Below are positions 16,888-25,698 of a stretch of DNA of 63,685 nt, in pieces; the stretch's first letter is position 1, and every line of letters begins with the position of its first letter. The translations under genes were made by a program, and so were the position numbers. Source of the stretch: Pedosphaera sp. (GTDB lineage Bacteria; Verrucomicrobiota; Verrucomicrobiia; Limisphaerales; SXQI01); the NCBI GenBank assembly GCA_025359965.1, contig JANYDC010000064.1, forward strand, positions 1-63,685, written 5' to 3'. Below the pieces are notes generated by a model, which did not search any database, was not told the origin of the DNA, and saw nothing but the letters and a program-made list of their open reading frames with translations.

Positions 16888-18849
16888 ATGCTGGTCTTTG
16901 ATCAAATTCGACGGTCGGAAAACCAACTTCGATGGCTAGCCATTGGGGTGCTAATTGGGATGGCCGCTCTCATGGGGGGCCTTTGGTACGTGCAAATTGT
17001 TTCCTATCACGAATACCAGGACAGCCTCAAAATTCAGGCCTTCAGGACAGTGCGGGTGCCTGCGCCGCGCGGACGAATTCTTGATCAACAGAACCGCATT
17101 TTAGCCGAGAATCAGCCGCGTTTTACAGTGAACCTCTACTTGGAGGATTTGCGCGAACAATTCCGCCATGAGTACACCAACAATGTGCGCCGGGAATTTC
17201 GTGAGCAAATCGGCACCCGCCCCACCAAGCAGCAGGTTGTCGACATGCAGGAAACCTCACGCTACCGCGTGGTGAGCAACATTGTCTCACAAGTCAGCCT
17301 GAAGGTTCTCGGCCAGCAATTATTGCTCAATCCCAAGGTATTCTCCCGCCACTACAGCGATCAGCTTGCGCTGCCCCTGCCCATTCTGAACAACCTGACC
17401 CCCCAGCAGATCGCCATCTTCATGGAGCAATGCTTCGAGGTGCCCGGAGTGGAACTGGAAGTTCAGCCCATGCGGATATACCCACAAGGGCCAGCTGCGG
17501 TTCATGCCCTCGGATTCCTGCAACGTGAGGATGAATCAGCCGTCGAGGACGAGATGGTGTTCCGCTATCGACTGCCCGATTACGTGGGAAAAAGTGGGAT
17601 TGAAGCCAGCTACGACGAAGAATTGCGAGGCAAAGCCGGAGTGAAATCCATTTTGGTCAACAACATAGGCTACCGCCAAAAGGAAGAGACTTGGGCTCCC
17701 ATCGAACCCGGACAGGATTTGGTGCTGACCTTGGATCTCAACATCCAGCAGGCTGCTGAACAGGCTTTGCTAATGTCGGGCCCGGACACTCGCGGGGCAG
17801 CTGTTGTGATCGACGTGCGTAATGGGGATGTGCTCGCTATGGCTTCATGCCCCACATTTGATCCCAACATGTTCATGGGCACCATCAGCACCGAGGAAAA
17901 CGCACGGCTCATTGATCCCAAACTGACGCCGTACATCAATCGGGCCTTGTATGCCGCGTACCCACCGGGCTCAATTTTCAAAGTGGTGGTGGCCCTAGCA
18001 GCCCTCGAAGCAGGGATTCTCAATCCAGCCGCCATTTTTTACAACGAAGGTTATTATCAATTGGGACGGAGGAAGATACGGGACACCGCTCCGCCGGGAA
18101 ATTACGATTTCAACGATGCTTTCAAGCACTCGTGCAACTCGTACTTCATTGATTACAGCCTCAAAGTAGGGCCGAAAGCTTTAGTGGAAATGGGCGCGGC
18201 ATTCGAACTGGGCAAAAAAACCAAAGTCGTGTCGGAACGCCAGGAAAGAGCAGGCTACTTCCCTGAACCAGGCGACCGCGTCAAAAAGGACGGCTTGATC
18301 TGGCAGGATGGCGACACTGCCAATCTGGCCATAGGCCAGGGTGAAATCGTGGTTACGCCCATTCAAATGGCCATGATGACCGCCGCCGTGGCCAATGGAG
18401 GCAAACTATTCAAACCCCGCCTGTTAAGCCGAATCAACCCTCCCGCAATGGTGGGGGATGCCCAGCCCCAAATCTTCCCTGAAGGCGAGATCCGCCGACT
18501 AATACCGGCCAATCAGAAACACCTTCAAATCATCCGGCAAGCCATGCTGGCTGATGTCGAGGAAAACGGCGGCTCAGGAGTCAACGCCTTCGTGCAAGGC
18601 ATGAGGATTTGCGGGAAAACAGGAACCGCGCAAAAAACCCTGCCAGGAGGCGGGATGGATCACATTACTTGGTTTGTTTCTTTTGCGCCCTTCGAGCAGC
18701 CCAAGTATGCGGTAGTTGTGGTGGTGGAAAGTGGAGCTTCGGGGGGGATCACCTGCGCCCCGAAAGCCCGGGAGATTTACAAGGCGATCCAGAAAAAGGA
18801 TCTTGTTGTTGTGCGGCCCCTGCCACTTGCGGGAGGGCCGAGAACATGA
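16888..18849 (+). CDS. mrdA: Penicillin-binding protein 2, elongation transpeptidase
   Basis: Peptidoglycan DD-transpeptidase that cross-links the side wall, anchored in the inner membrane with a periplasmic catalytic domain. The 653-aa protein has an N-terminal membrane segment (about 15-38), a dimerisation/pedestal domain with the class B motif 'RGRILDQQNRILAEN', and the transpeptidase domain with Ser362 in 'SIFK', 'SCN' in 'HSCNSYF', and 'KTG' at 577-579. It starts 3 bases after the mreD stop and its own stop overlaps the mrdB start (ATGA). Confidence 0.97.
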   Translation: MLVFDQIRRSENQLRWLAIGVLIGMAALMGGLWYVQIVSYHEYQDSLKIQAFRTVRVPAPRGRILDQQNRILAENQPRFTVNLYLEDLREQFRHEYTNNVRREFREQIGTRPTKQQVVDMQETSRYRVVSNIVSQVSLKVLGQQLLLNPKVFSRHYSDQLALPLPILNNLTPQQIAIFMEQCFEVPGVELEVQPMRIYPQGPAAVHALGFLQREDESAVEDEMVFRYRLPDYVGKSGIEASYDEELRGKAGVKSILVNNIGYRQKEETWAPIEPGQDLVLTLDLNIQQAAEQALLMSGPDTRGAAVVIDVRNGDVLAMASCPTFDPNMFMGTISTEENARLIDPKLTPYINRALYAAYPPGSIFKVVVALAALEAGILNPAAIFYNEGYYQLGRRKIRDTAPPGNYDFNDAFKHSCNSYFIDYSLKVGPKALVEMGAAFELGKKTKVVSERQERAGYFPEPGDRVKKDGLIWQDGDTANLAIGQGEIVVTPIQMAMMTAAVANGGKLFKPRLLSRINPPAMVGDAQPQIFPEGEIRRLIPANQKHLQIIRQAMLADVEENGGSGVNAFVQGMRICGKTGTAQKTLPGGGMDHITWFVSFAPFEQPKYAVVVVVESGASGGITCAPKAREIYKAIQKKDLVVVRPLPLAGGPRT

Positions 18850-20036
18850 CATCCCTCTTCCCACAAGCCATCGAAAAAGAGACCCGCTTCGACTGGACCT
18901 TAACTATCAGCGCGCTGATGCTGATGGTCATTGGCGCGTTTTTCATCTACTCGGCCTCCACGGTGAACGATCCCAACAGCCGCCTAGTTTTCAAACAGAT
19001 GCTTTTCTACGTCGTGGGGCTCGGCATGGCGGGGATCCTTTGCATCGTGGATTACGCCACTCTCGCCCGCTGGTCCATGGTGCTGTATTGGCTTTCGATT
19101 TTCGCTCTGGTGATGGTGTTTGCGGTGGGCACTAAGAGATTCGGCGCGACACGTTGGATCGATTTGGGATTCTTCCAATTCCAGCCTTCCGAGTTTGCCA
19201 AGCTTGCTTTCATCGCCATGCAGGCCAACTACCTCAGCCGCCCCGTGGAAGAACTACGCCTGCCAGGGATATTCATAAAGAGTCTGGCCCTGACGGCGCT
19301 GCCGTTTGTCCTGATCCTCAAAGAGCCGGACCTGGGCTCGGCTCTGGTCTTCTTCCCCATTGGCTTGATCATGATGTTCGTTGCAGGAACGCCGGTGCGG
19401 TATCTGGTTAGATTCCTCGGGGGGACTGGTATACTGGTGGCGCTATTGTTGGTGGACATCCTTTTTGCTCCGCCTCAATGGCAGATTAAACTGGAGGATT
19501 ACCAGCGGGACCGGCTGCTTGTCTATTTTGGAAAGGATTTTGCCCCCAGGGATGCCAGCCCTGTGGAGCGTCAGCGCGCGCGCGATAAACAGCGACAAAA
19601 GTCGTACAATGTCGAGCAGGCGCTGATATCGGTGGGCTCAGGTGGGCTCGCTGGAAAAGGTTGGCGGCAGGGCACTCAAAACGCTTTGGGTTACCTTCCG
19701 CGGGCCGTGGCACACAATGACTTCATCTTTTCCGTCATCGCCGAGGAGAAGGGATTTTTGGGCAGCACCACCGTCATCACCCTCTATACTCTGATACTGT
19801 TTTGCGGGATCAGAATTGCCAGCCAAGCCCGGGACCGTCTCGGAAAATTCCTGGCAGTGGGGGTCGTCACACTGCTCTTTAGTCATGTATTCATCAACAT
19901 CGGCATGAACATTCGCCTGATGCCAGTGACGGGCATACCCCTGCCTCTCCTCAGTTATGGGGGGTCGTCAGTTCTTTGCTCGTTGCTTGCCATCGGTATT
20001 TTGCAAAACGTCCACATTCACAGAAGATCGTATTAA
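18846..20036 (+). CDS. mrdB: SEDS peptidoglycan glycosyltransferase RodA
   Basis: Polymerises glycan strands together with PBP2 in the elongation complex. The start is the ATG at 18846 overlapping the mrdA stop; the open frame upstream is a shadow of mrdA. The 396-aa membrane protein has about ten hydrophobic segments and typical SEDS features: 'GATRWIDLGFFQFQPSEF', 'ILKEPDLGSALVF', 'FIFSVIAEEKGFLGS', and the C-terminal 'GIPLPLLSYGGSS'. An insertion of charged residues ('ASPVERQRARDKQRQKS') lies in the large periplasmic loop. Confidence 0.97.
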   Translation: MTSLFPQAIEKETRFDWTLTISALMLMVIGAFFIYSASTVNDPNSRLVFKQMLFYVVGLGMAGILCIVDYATLARWSMVLYWLSIFALVMVFAVGTKRFGATRWIDLGFFQFQPSEFAKLAFIAMQANYLSRPVEELRLPGIFIKSLALTALPFVLILKEPDLGSALVFFPIGLIMMFVAGTPVRYLVRFLGGTGILVALLLVDILFAPPQWQIKLEDYQRDRLLVYFGKDFAPRDASPVERQRARDKQRQKSYNVEQALISVGSGGLAGKGWRQGTQNALGYLPRAVAHNDFIFSVIAEEKGFLGSTTVITLYTLILFCGIRIASQARDRLGKFLAVGVVTLLFSHVFINIGMNIRLMPVTGIPLPLLSYGGSSVLCSLLAIGILQNVHIHRRSY

Positions 20037-20038
20037 AT

Positions 20039-22054
20039 ATGAGTGACCGTTCATTTTCACGGCGACGTCGCGGCCCCATGCGGTTCCGCCCGGCCGGACC
20101 ACGTCCCGCCGGCCCGGACCGCGCCGCCAGCGAAGCCCGCGCCGATGCCATCTCCGGCGAAAAACCCGCCGAGGATGTCTACCACCAAAACCGCCATCAG
20201 GACGAGATTGAACGCTCTGAAAACCTGGCTGCAGGACTGCCTGCCCACGGAAGCGATGAAGCACGCCCGCCGAGCGATGAGCGAAACGAACAGGAGCACG
20301 AAGAGGAATCCTCGCCCAAAGGCCGCGCGCAGAATTTTCGCGAGCCGCGCCGGGACCAGGAGCCAGAGGCTGAAGTCCGCGAGGAACAGCCTTATGTCCC
20401 CATTCACGTGGCCGAACCCAAGCCGCAAGGTTTGGTCGATGCCATTCGCATGGCGGCAGGCAGGGTTCTGCGCCACGTCCAGCAACTGATCAGCCCACCG
20501 ACCAAATCAGACAAGGAAGTCATCATCAACGCCGAAAGCCTTGAGGTCCGCGTGGCTGTTCTTGAGGCGGGAAGGCTTGAGGAATTCAACATCGAACGCA
20601 CCACCGATGAACGTTTGGTTGGAAGCATCTTCAAGGGCAAAGTCCGGAATCTCGAAGACGGTCTTAAAGCTGCATTTGTTGATATTGGTTTTGAGAAAAA
20701 CGCGTTCCTGCACTACTGGGACATAGTGCCTGCGCCATTTGACAGCGGCGTTGAAGTGGTCGAACGTGAAAACACCAAACGCCGGGATCGGCCCCGCGTT
20801 ACTCAAAAAGACATTCCTCGCCTGTACCCTCCTAGCAGCGAGATCATCGTTCAGGTCACCAAGGGCCCAATTGGCAACAAAGGCCCCCGTGTCACCACCA
20901 ATCTCGCGCTGCCCGGCCGTTATCTGGTGCTTCTGCCCAACTCCGAACAAAGCGGCATCTCGCGAAAAATCGAGAACCAGGAGGAACGCCAGAGGCTCAA
21001 ACGAATCCTGCGCAGCCTAAGCATCCCCGAAGGCATGGGCGTCATAATCCGCACCGTTGGCGAAGGACAGCAGGCCCGTTACTTTGTGCGCGATCTGGCC
21101 CTGCTAATCGACGAATGGAAAATGGTTCAGGACAAAATCAACCGCCAACCCACGGCGACCTGTGTTTTCCAAGAACCAGACATTGTCGAACGCACAGTGC
21201 GCGATTTCCTTACCGAGGATGTTGAACGCATCGTTGTCGATGGCCAGCGCGAGTTTGAGCGCATCAAGGAAATGATTGGCCGCATCTCCAAGCGTTCAAC
21301 CTCCAAAGTCAAACTTTACACAGAACCGCAGGCGATTTTTGATCGCTTCAACATCACCCGTCAGTTGGAGAGTGCGTTCACGCGGCAGGTCCACCTAAAG
21401 AGCGGTGGTTACATCGTCATTGATGAAACAGAAGCCCTTGTGGCCATTGATGTCAACACGGGTCGCCACAAAGGCAGCAAGGACCAGGAATCCACCATCC
21501 TTAAAGTGAATGTCGAGGCCGCCGAGGAAATCGCCCGTCAATTGCGCCTGCGCAACATGGGCGGATTGATCGTGCTGGATTTCATCGACATGAAGTCCCG
21601 CCGCGACCAAAACGCGGTCTATCAAAAACTTAAAGATGGGCTGCGCCGTGACAAATCAAAGACCCACATCCTGCCCATATCGCAGCTTGGGCTCCTAGAA
21701 ATGACCCGCCAGCGTCACTCCGAAAGCGTGCGCGCCGCCGTTTATGACGATTGTGAACACTGCAAAGGTCGCGGCAAGGTCAAGAGCACCCTCACCATGA
21801 GTGTCGAAATTCAACGTAAACTCAGCGAAATTTTGAAGCGCCGAGCCCGTGACGAGTCTGATTTCCAACTCCGGATTGTGGTCAACCCCACTGTGTTGGA
21901 TCGTCTTCGCACCCAGGACGAAAAGATTCTCATCGAAATGGAAAAACGGTACTTCGGCAAACTGTCCTTCCGAGCTGATCCAAGCTTCCAATCCGAACAG
22001 TTCAAGATCATCAACGTCACGACCAACGAAGAACTGGCCAACGTCGGGGCATAA
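20039..22054 (+). CDS. rng: Ribonuclease E/G family endoribonuclease
   Basis: Endoribonuclease acting in rRNA processing and mRNA decay. The ATG at 20039 is 3 bases after mrdB; upstream codons overlap that gene. The 671-aa protein has a highly charged, probably disordered N-terminal extension of about 165 residues (Arg-, Glu- and Pro-rich), then the S1 domain ('GSIFKGKVRNLEDGLKAAF'), the RNase H-like and 5'-sensor parts, the metal-binding aspartate of 'AIDVNTGRH' (Asp471), a second conserved Asp in 'LIVLDFIDM', and the zinc-link 'CEHC' (572-575). Catalytic motifs are intact. The N-terminal extension is unlike E. coli RNase G, so the role may be RNase E-like. Confidence 0.94.
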   Translation: MSDRSFSRRRRGPMRFRPAGPRPAGPDRAASEARADAISGEKPAEDVYHQNRHQDEIERSENLAAGLPAHGSDEARPPSDERNEQEHEEESSPKGRAQNFREPRRDQEPEAEVREEQPYVPIHVAEPKPQGLVDAIRMAAGRVLRHVQQLISPPTKSDKEVIINAESLEVRVAVLEAGRLEEFNIERTTDERLVGSIFKGKVRNLEDGLKAAFVDIGFEKNAFLHYWDIVPAPFDSGVEVVERENTKRRDRPRVTQKDIPRLYPPSSEIIVQVTKGPIGNKGPRVTTNLALPGRYLVLLPNSEQSGISRKIENQEERQRLKRILRSLSIPEGMGVIIRTVGEGQQARYFVRDLALLIDEWKMVQDKINRQPTATCVFQEPDIVERTVRDFLTEDVERIVVDGQREFERIKEMIGRISKRSTSKVKLYTEPQAIFDRFNITRQLESAFTRQVHLKSGGYIVIDETEALVAIDVNTGRHKGSKDQESTILKVNVEAAEEIARQLRLRNMGGLIVLDFIDMKSRRDQNAVYQKLKDGLRRDKSKTHILPISQLGLLEMTRQRHSESVRAAVYDDCEHCKGRGKVKSTLTMSVEIQRKLSEILKRRARDESDFQLRIVVNPTVLDRLRTQDEKILIEMEKRYFGKLSFRADPSFQSEQFKIINVTTNEELANVGA

Positions 22055-22069
22055 TTCCACACCAATCAA

Positions 22070-22107
22070 GGGCGCGTTGTTTTAAACACAACGCGCCCTC
22101 CTTTTTG
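22070..22107 (+). terminator. Intrinsic terminator after the RNase E/G gene
   Basis: An 11-bp perfect stem, GGGCGCGTTGT/ACAACGCGCCC, closes a 7-base loop and is followed by TCCTTTTTG. It lies 15 bases past the RNase E/G stop and probably ends the mreB-to-RNase transcript. Confidence 0.9.
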
Positions 22108-22339
22108 CTGGAGGAAAGTGCCAGTGCCGCGCCCCGCTCCGCAGCCACCAGATGGGGGGCTCAAACCACAAGCCACAAAAGATTCTGAACGGAATCAATG
22201 CCATTTATTTTGCTCAAAACTGTATGGAACAAACCGTCCGTGGTTTACAATTCCACGGCGTCAAGGCAGAATTTAGCCATTGCGGAGAAACAAACATTCC
22301 GCAACGCAGCCAAAACAGGAAGTCAACCACCACAAAACC

Positions 22340-22462
22340 ATGGGCGATAAATCACCTAAATCCAACCAGAAGAAGAGCACGCAAAAGCAGGCCAAAGTCA
22401 GCAGCGCTGACCAGAAGAAGACACAGGCCGCAGCAGCTAAAACAGCAGCCAAGAAAAAGTAG
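22340..22462 (+). CDS. Small basic Lys/Gln/Ala-rich protein (40 aa)
   Basis: Starts at ATG 22340 with 'MGDKSPKSNQKKSTQKQAK' and ends in a run of Ala and Lys. I recall very similar short proteins beginning MGDKSPKS annotated as hypothetical in many related genomes, which supports a real gene, but the function is unknown. It is positively charged enough to bind nucleic acid or ribosomes. An in-frame ATG 60 bases upstream exists, but the MGDKSPKS start is the conserved-looking one. The stretch between the preceding terminator and this gene (about 230 bases) shows nothing clear. Confidence 0.7.
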   Translation: MGDKSPKSNQKKSTQKQAKVSSADQKKTQAAAAKTAAKKK

Positions 22463-22478
22463 TCCTGCTTTTCTGCTC

Positions 22479-22504
22479 CTCCCCTGATGGGAACATCAGG
22501 GGAG
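22479..22504. repeat. Perfect 11-bp hairpin with GGAA loop
   Basis: CTCCCCTGATG-GGAA-CATCAGGGGAG begins 17 bases after the 40-aa gene and ends 20 bases before the next ATG. There is no following T-run. It may serve as a terminator, an RNA-stabilising hairpin at a transcript 3' end, or a processing site. Confidence 0.6.
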
Positions 22505-22523
22505 ACGGATTGCTAAATAAGAT

Positions 22524-22742
22524 ATGGCGACCCCGCTTAAACTTCAACAAGGCCAAGTCTGGCAGCAAGGTGAGGAATTCCTCCGGATCGTTCAATTGAC
22601 TCGCCAGGAAGTGGAATATAAATCCATGACCAACCTCGCGACTAAAGACGGCACCCACCACAACACCAGCAAAAAAGAATTTTGCCGCCTCATCAAAAAG
22701 GCCACCCTCAGAACTGATCTGGCCCCAGTCACCAAAGGCTGA
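22524..22742 (+). CDS. Small hypothetical protein (72 aa)
   Basis: I do not recognise a family by name. The sequence 'GQVWQQGEEFLRIVQLTRQEVEY' followed by 'EFCRLIKKATL' suggests a small beta-alpha fold with alternating hydrophobic and charged residues. The pattern resembles short conserved proteins of related bacteria that begin with a hydrophilic loop and 'GQVW'. Predicted soluble. It lies downstream of a strong hairpin and upstream of rpoZ. After its stop at 22742 about 245 bases contain nothing I can identify. Confidence 0.55.
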   Translation: MATPLKLQQGQVWQQGEEFLRIVQLTRQEVEYKSMTNLATKDGTHHNTSKKEFCRLIKKATLRTDLAPVTKG

Positions 22743-22988
22743 GCCAAACCGCGCACACCAAAGCTCATTCAAATCATGGATCGGGTGGAGCTTAGCTTCG
22801 ACTTTCTTAGCGACGGAGGACGACGAAGGCTTCTGAATCAATTAAAGGGATCAGGGGGCAAGCTCCCCAGCTCCAAAACCTGATGGAGCCCGGATAGAGT
22901 CGATTCGAAAAATTAAACCCAATTTTTGACTTGCCGCTTTCCTCTTCAACGTCCACATTTACAGACCTTTGTCAGATAAGGGAACATC

Positions 22989-23246
22989 TTGAATAGCGAA
23001 AATTGCAAAAAAGCGTTGGAGAAAGTCGGAAACCCCAACGTCCTGATCAACATCGTTTCGCGACGCGTGCGCCAATTGACCGGTGCCAGCGGATCGCAGG
23101 GCCACCCCATGATCTCCAATACCGCAGGAATGGGTGCAGCGGACATTTGTCTGCTTGAGATCATTGAGGGCAAGCTCGACTGGGAAGCGCCTTTGACCGA
23201 AGCGGTTGTCGACCCGGCCACCCGCAACAAGCGTCGCAAGGCCTAA
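22989..23246 (+). CDS. rpoZ: RNA polymerase omega subunit
   Basis: Small subunit that helps assemble beta' into RNA polymerase. The 85-aa product has 'VLINIVSRRVRQLTGAS' and 'ICLLEIIEGKLDWE', matching the conserved helices of omega, although 'ARRVRQL' spacing and the 'ALREI' part diverge. It starts at TTG (22989) with AAGG about eight bases upstream; no in-frame ATG precedes the conserved region. It lies 65 bases upstream of smpB. Confidence 0.8.
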   Translation: MNSENCKKALEKVGNPNVLINIVSRRVRQLTGASGSQGHPMISNTAGMGAADICLLEIIEGKLDWEAPLTEAVVDPATRNKRRKA

Positions 23247-23311
23247 TTGGGAATACCTTCCATCGTTAGTTGTCGCAGCCGGCGGGGGTTTCACCCCTTC
23301 TGGCTATTTTT

Positions 23312-23767
23312 ATGTCTGAAATCGTTTCCAATCCCAAGGCCCGGCGCGATTATCACATCTTGGAAACCTTTGAGGCTGGCATCGCCCTCCACGGCACCGA
23401 GGTGAAAGCACTTCGCGGCGGCAAAGGACAGATTTCGGATGCTTTCGCTAAAGTGGAGAACAACGAGGTCTGGCTCTATAACGCCCACATCGACGAGTAC
23501 AATTTCGGCAATCTCTATAATCACACGCCCAAAGCCCCTCGAAAACTCCTCCTCCATAAATCGGAAATCCGTAAGCTTTACGGTTTGGCCATGGTAAAAG
23601 GGAACGCCCTGTTTCCCATGTCCATGTACTGGAAGAATGGGAAAGTTAAAGTTCAGATCGGAGTGGGCAAGGGAAAAGTGGATTTCGACAAGCGCGAGGA
23701 TATTAAAAAGCGGGAAAGCGACCGTGAATTGAAACGCGCAACGATGCACCATCAGAAACAAAAATAG
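23312..23767 (+). CDS. smpB: SsrA-binding protein SmpB
   Basis: Binds tmRNA and delivers it to stalled ribosomes for trans-translation. The 151-aa product has the family's motifs: 'NPKARRDYHI', 'GTEVKALR', 'NFGNLYNHTP', 'RKLLLHKSEI', 'KVQIGVGKGKVDFDKRE' and a basic C-terminal tail ending 'HHQKQK'. The ATG at 23312 fits homologue starts; the longer open frame begins in leader sequence. tmRNA itself is not seen in this window. Confidence 0.97.
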   Translation: MSEIVSNPKARRDYHILETFEAGIALHGTEVKALRGGKGQISDAFAKVENNEVWLYNAHIDEYNFGNLYNHTPKAPRKLLLHKSEIRKLYGLAMVKGNALFPMSMYWKNGKVKVQIGVGKGKVDFDKREDIKKRESDRELKRATMHHQKQK

Positions 23768-23834
23768 CAGGCCGCCGACTGGGCTGGATGTGTCTGGAAT
23801 TGTGAATTTTAGTTCACTCAAAGCAATGGTGGGT

Positions 23835-23862
23835 TGACCCGTACCCCGGGTTGCTTATCATC
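23835..23862 (+). promoter_or_regulatory. Promoter candidate for the PqaA-like gene
   Basis: TTGACC (23835-23840) and TATCAT (23857-23862) are separated by 16 bases, ending 14 bases before the ATG at 23877. Both hexamers match the vegetative consensus in most positions, but the leader would be very short. Confidence 0.4.
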
Positions 23863-23876
23863 ACTCGCATTCACGA

Positions 23877-25262
23877 ATGAACCACCATATTTTAGTTCTG
23901 CTGTTCACTGCGGCTGTCGCCGTATTCTCCTCGCGGGCCAGCGAGACCGCACTCGACCGATACGTTCATACGCCAGACCCCGCCTACGAGTATCATCTGG
24001 TCAACACCATCACTCAGGACGGAGCCAAGGTTCATGTCATCGAAATGACTTCGCAACGATGGCTGACCACAAACGAGGTTGATCGCGTGCTTTGGAAGCA
24101 CTGGATGATCGTCACACAGCCTCCCGAGGTGAAATCCCGCAAAAGCCTTTTGTTCATCGGTGGAGGAAACAACAAAAGTGGCGCACCCACTAAAGCCGAC
24201 GCCAACATGGTCAAGATGGCCCTCGCATCGAAAACCATCGTAACCGAGCTTAAAATGGTCCCCAACCAAACCCTGGTTTTCTCGGGCGACACGATGCAAC
24301 GCGATGAGGATGAAATCATTGCCTACACATGGGCCCACTTTCTCCGCACAGGTGATGAACGCTGGCCACTGCGACTGCCCATGACCAAGAGCGCGGTGCG
24401 GGCCATGGACACCGTTCAAGATTTTCTGGCGAAGCTTCCGAGTAATCCAATCACGATCGACGGCTTTGTGGTGGCGGGCGGTTCCAAACGAGGTTGGACA
24501 ACGTGGGCCACTGCAGCGGTCGACAAACGGGTGGTGGGAATTGTTCCCATCGTGATCGACATGCTGAACATCAAGCCATCGTTCATCCATCATTACGAGG
24601 CCTACGGATTCTGGGCTCCTGCGGTGGGCGACTATGTGGCCGAGCGTTTGATGGACCGTTATGACACCCCTGCCTATCAGGCACTCATGAAGATCGAGGA
24701 GCCTTTTGAATACCGCGAGCGTTTAACCATGCCGAAATTCATTTTGAATGCCTGCGGCGATCAATTTTTCCTGCCGGATTCCTCTCAATTTTATTTCCAC
24801 GAACTTCCAGGGGCCAAGTCCCTTCGCTACGTTCCCAACACAGACCATTCCATGCGCGAGTCGGATGCCTACGAAACCCTGCTTGCAGCTTATGTCAGTG
24901 TTGTGACGGGGATACCCGTTCCCACCCTGGAGTGGCGTTTAAATGGCAATGGCTCTTATGTGGTGACCAGTTCGGCCAAGCCCAAGTCAGTTAAGGTCTG
25001 GCAGGCACACAATGACAAGGCTCGTGATTTCCGCATGGAAAACATCGGCAAAGCCTGGACCTCCACCGAGCTCAACATCGGAACCGACCTGCGCTGGGCG
25101 GGAACAGTTAAGACCCCTCAGCAGGGCTGGACGGCCTTCATGGTGGAATACACGTTCGATGGGCCTGTGCAGTTCAAAACCACCACGGACGTGCAAGTGG
25201 TTCCGGATACGCTGCCTTTCAAAGGCAAAACGCCACGTGCGGACCCAAACTCCACGTTCTAA
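23877..25262 (+). CDS. Secreted PhoPQ-activated pathogenicity-related (PqaA-like) protein
   Basis: 461 aa with a signal peptide ('MNHHILVLLFTAAVAVFSS', cleavage near 'SRASETAL'). Motifs that match the PhoPQ_related family are 'RYVHTPDPAYEYHL', 'SQRWLTTNEVDRVLWKHW', 'LFIGGGNN', 'DEDEIIAYTW', 'FVVAGGSKRGWTTW' and 'GDQFFLPDSSQFY'. The fold is alpha/beta-hydrolase-like, and 'GGSKRGW' occupies the nucleophile-elbow position (GxSxxG), with Asp of 'GDQFF' and His of 'TDHSM' as plausible triad partners. Substrate is unknown. No regulatory link to PhoPQ can be inferred here. Convergent with the YraN-like gene. Confidence 0.9.
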   Translation: MNHHILVLLFTAAVAVFSSRASETALDRYVHTPDPAYEYHLVNTITQDGAKVHVIEMTSQRWLTTNEVDRVLWKHWMIVTQPPEVKSRKSLLFIGGGNNKSGAPTKADANMVKMALASKTIVTELKMVPNQTLVFSGDTMQRDEDEIIAYTWAHFLRTGDERWPLRLPMTKSAVRAMDTVQDFLAKLPSNPITIDGFVVAGGSKRGWTTWATAAVDKRVVGIVPIVIDMLNIKPSFIHHYEAYGFWAPAVGDYVAERLMDRYDTPAYQALMKIEEPFEYRERLTMPKFILNACGDQFFLPDSSQFYFHELPGAKSLRYVPNTDHSMRESDAYETLLAAYVSVVTGIPVPTLEWRLNGNGSYVVTSSAKPKSVKVWQAHNDKARDFRMENIGKAWTSTELNIGTDLRWAGTVKTPQQGWTAFMVEYTFDGPVQFKTTTDVQVVPDTLPFKGKTPRADPNSTF

Positions 25263-25272
25263 AAAACCCTGT

Positions 25273-25698
25273 TTAGGGGTGGTATCGCATGTTGCCCGAG
25301 AGTGGAAATACATTCACGAGATGCCGAATTTCAATGAACCTCCCCCCATCGGCAAGTACCTCCACGATATCGAATCGGAACGAAATGCGGGGATTTCCCA
25401 GTTCCCGCAAGTACTCCAGTGCAGCCCGGGAAAGATGATCACGCTTTGCCGCATCCACAGCCGACGCGGGTCGAGACCAATCCTCAGAAGAACGGGTTTT
25501 GACTTCCACAATGACTAACACGGACAAATCGCGAAAAATCAGGTCAATTTCACTCCGGCTCGCCTGATAGTTTGAGCAGACAAATCGCAGTCCTTTTCCC
25601 TCTAAATGGCGCCGCGCCGCGACTTCCCCTGCCCTGCCCAATTTTAAATGCTCAGGCAATGCTGGTTTTCGTGGCTGCCACGGCCAGCTCCAGTTCAT
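25273..25698 (-). CDS. YraN-family (UPF0102) putative endonuclease
   Basis: 141 aa, matching the Holliday-junction-resolvase-like nuclease fold of UPF0102. It has 'KLGRAGEVAARRHLEGKGL', 'SNYQASRSEIDLIFRD' (catalytic Glu and Asp), 'LVIVEVKTRSS' (E-x-K) and 'KRDHLSRAALEYL'. Substrate and role are not established for the family. Its start overlaps the rnhB stop (ATGA), an association that is common for these two genes in many phyla. Confidence 0.93.
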   Translation of the reverse strand: MNWSWPWQPRKPALPEHLKLGRAGEVAARRHLEGKGLRFVCSNYQASRSEIDLIFRDLSVLVIVEVKTRSSEDWSRPASAVDAAKRDHLSRAALEYLRELGNPRISFRFDIVEVLADGGRFIEIRHLVNVFPLSGNMRYHP

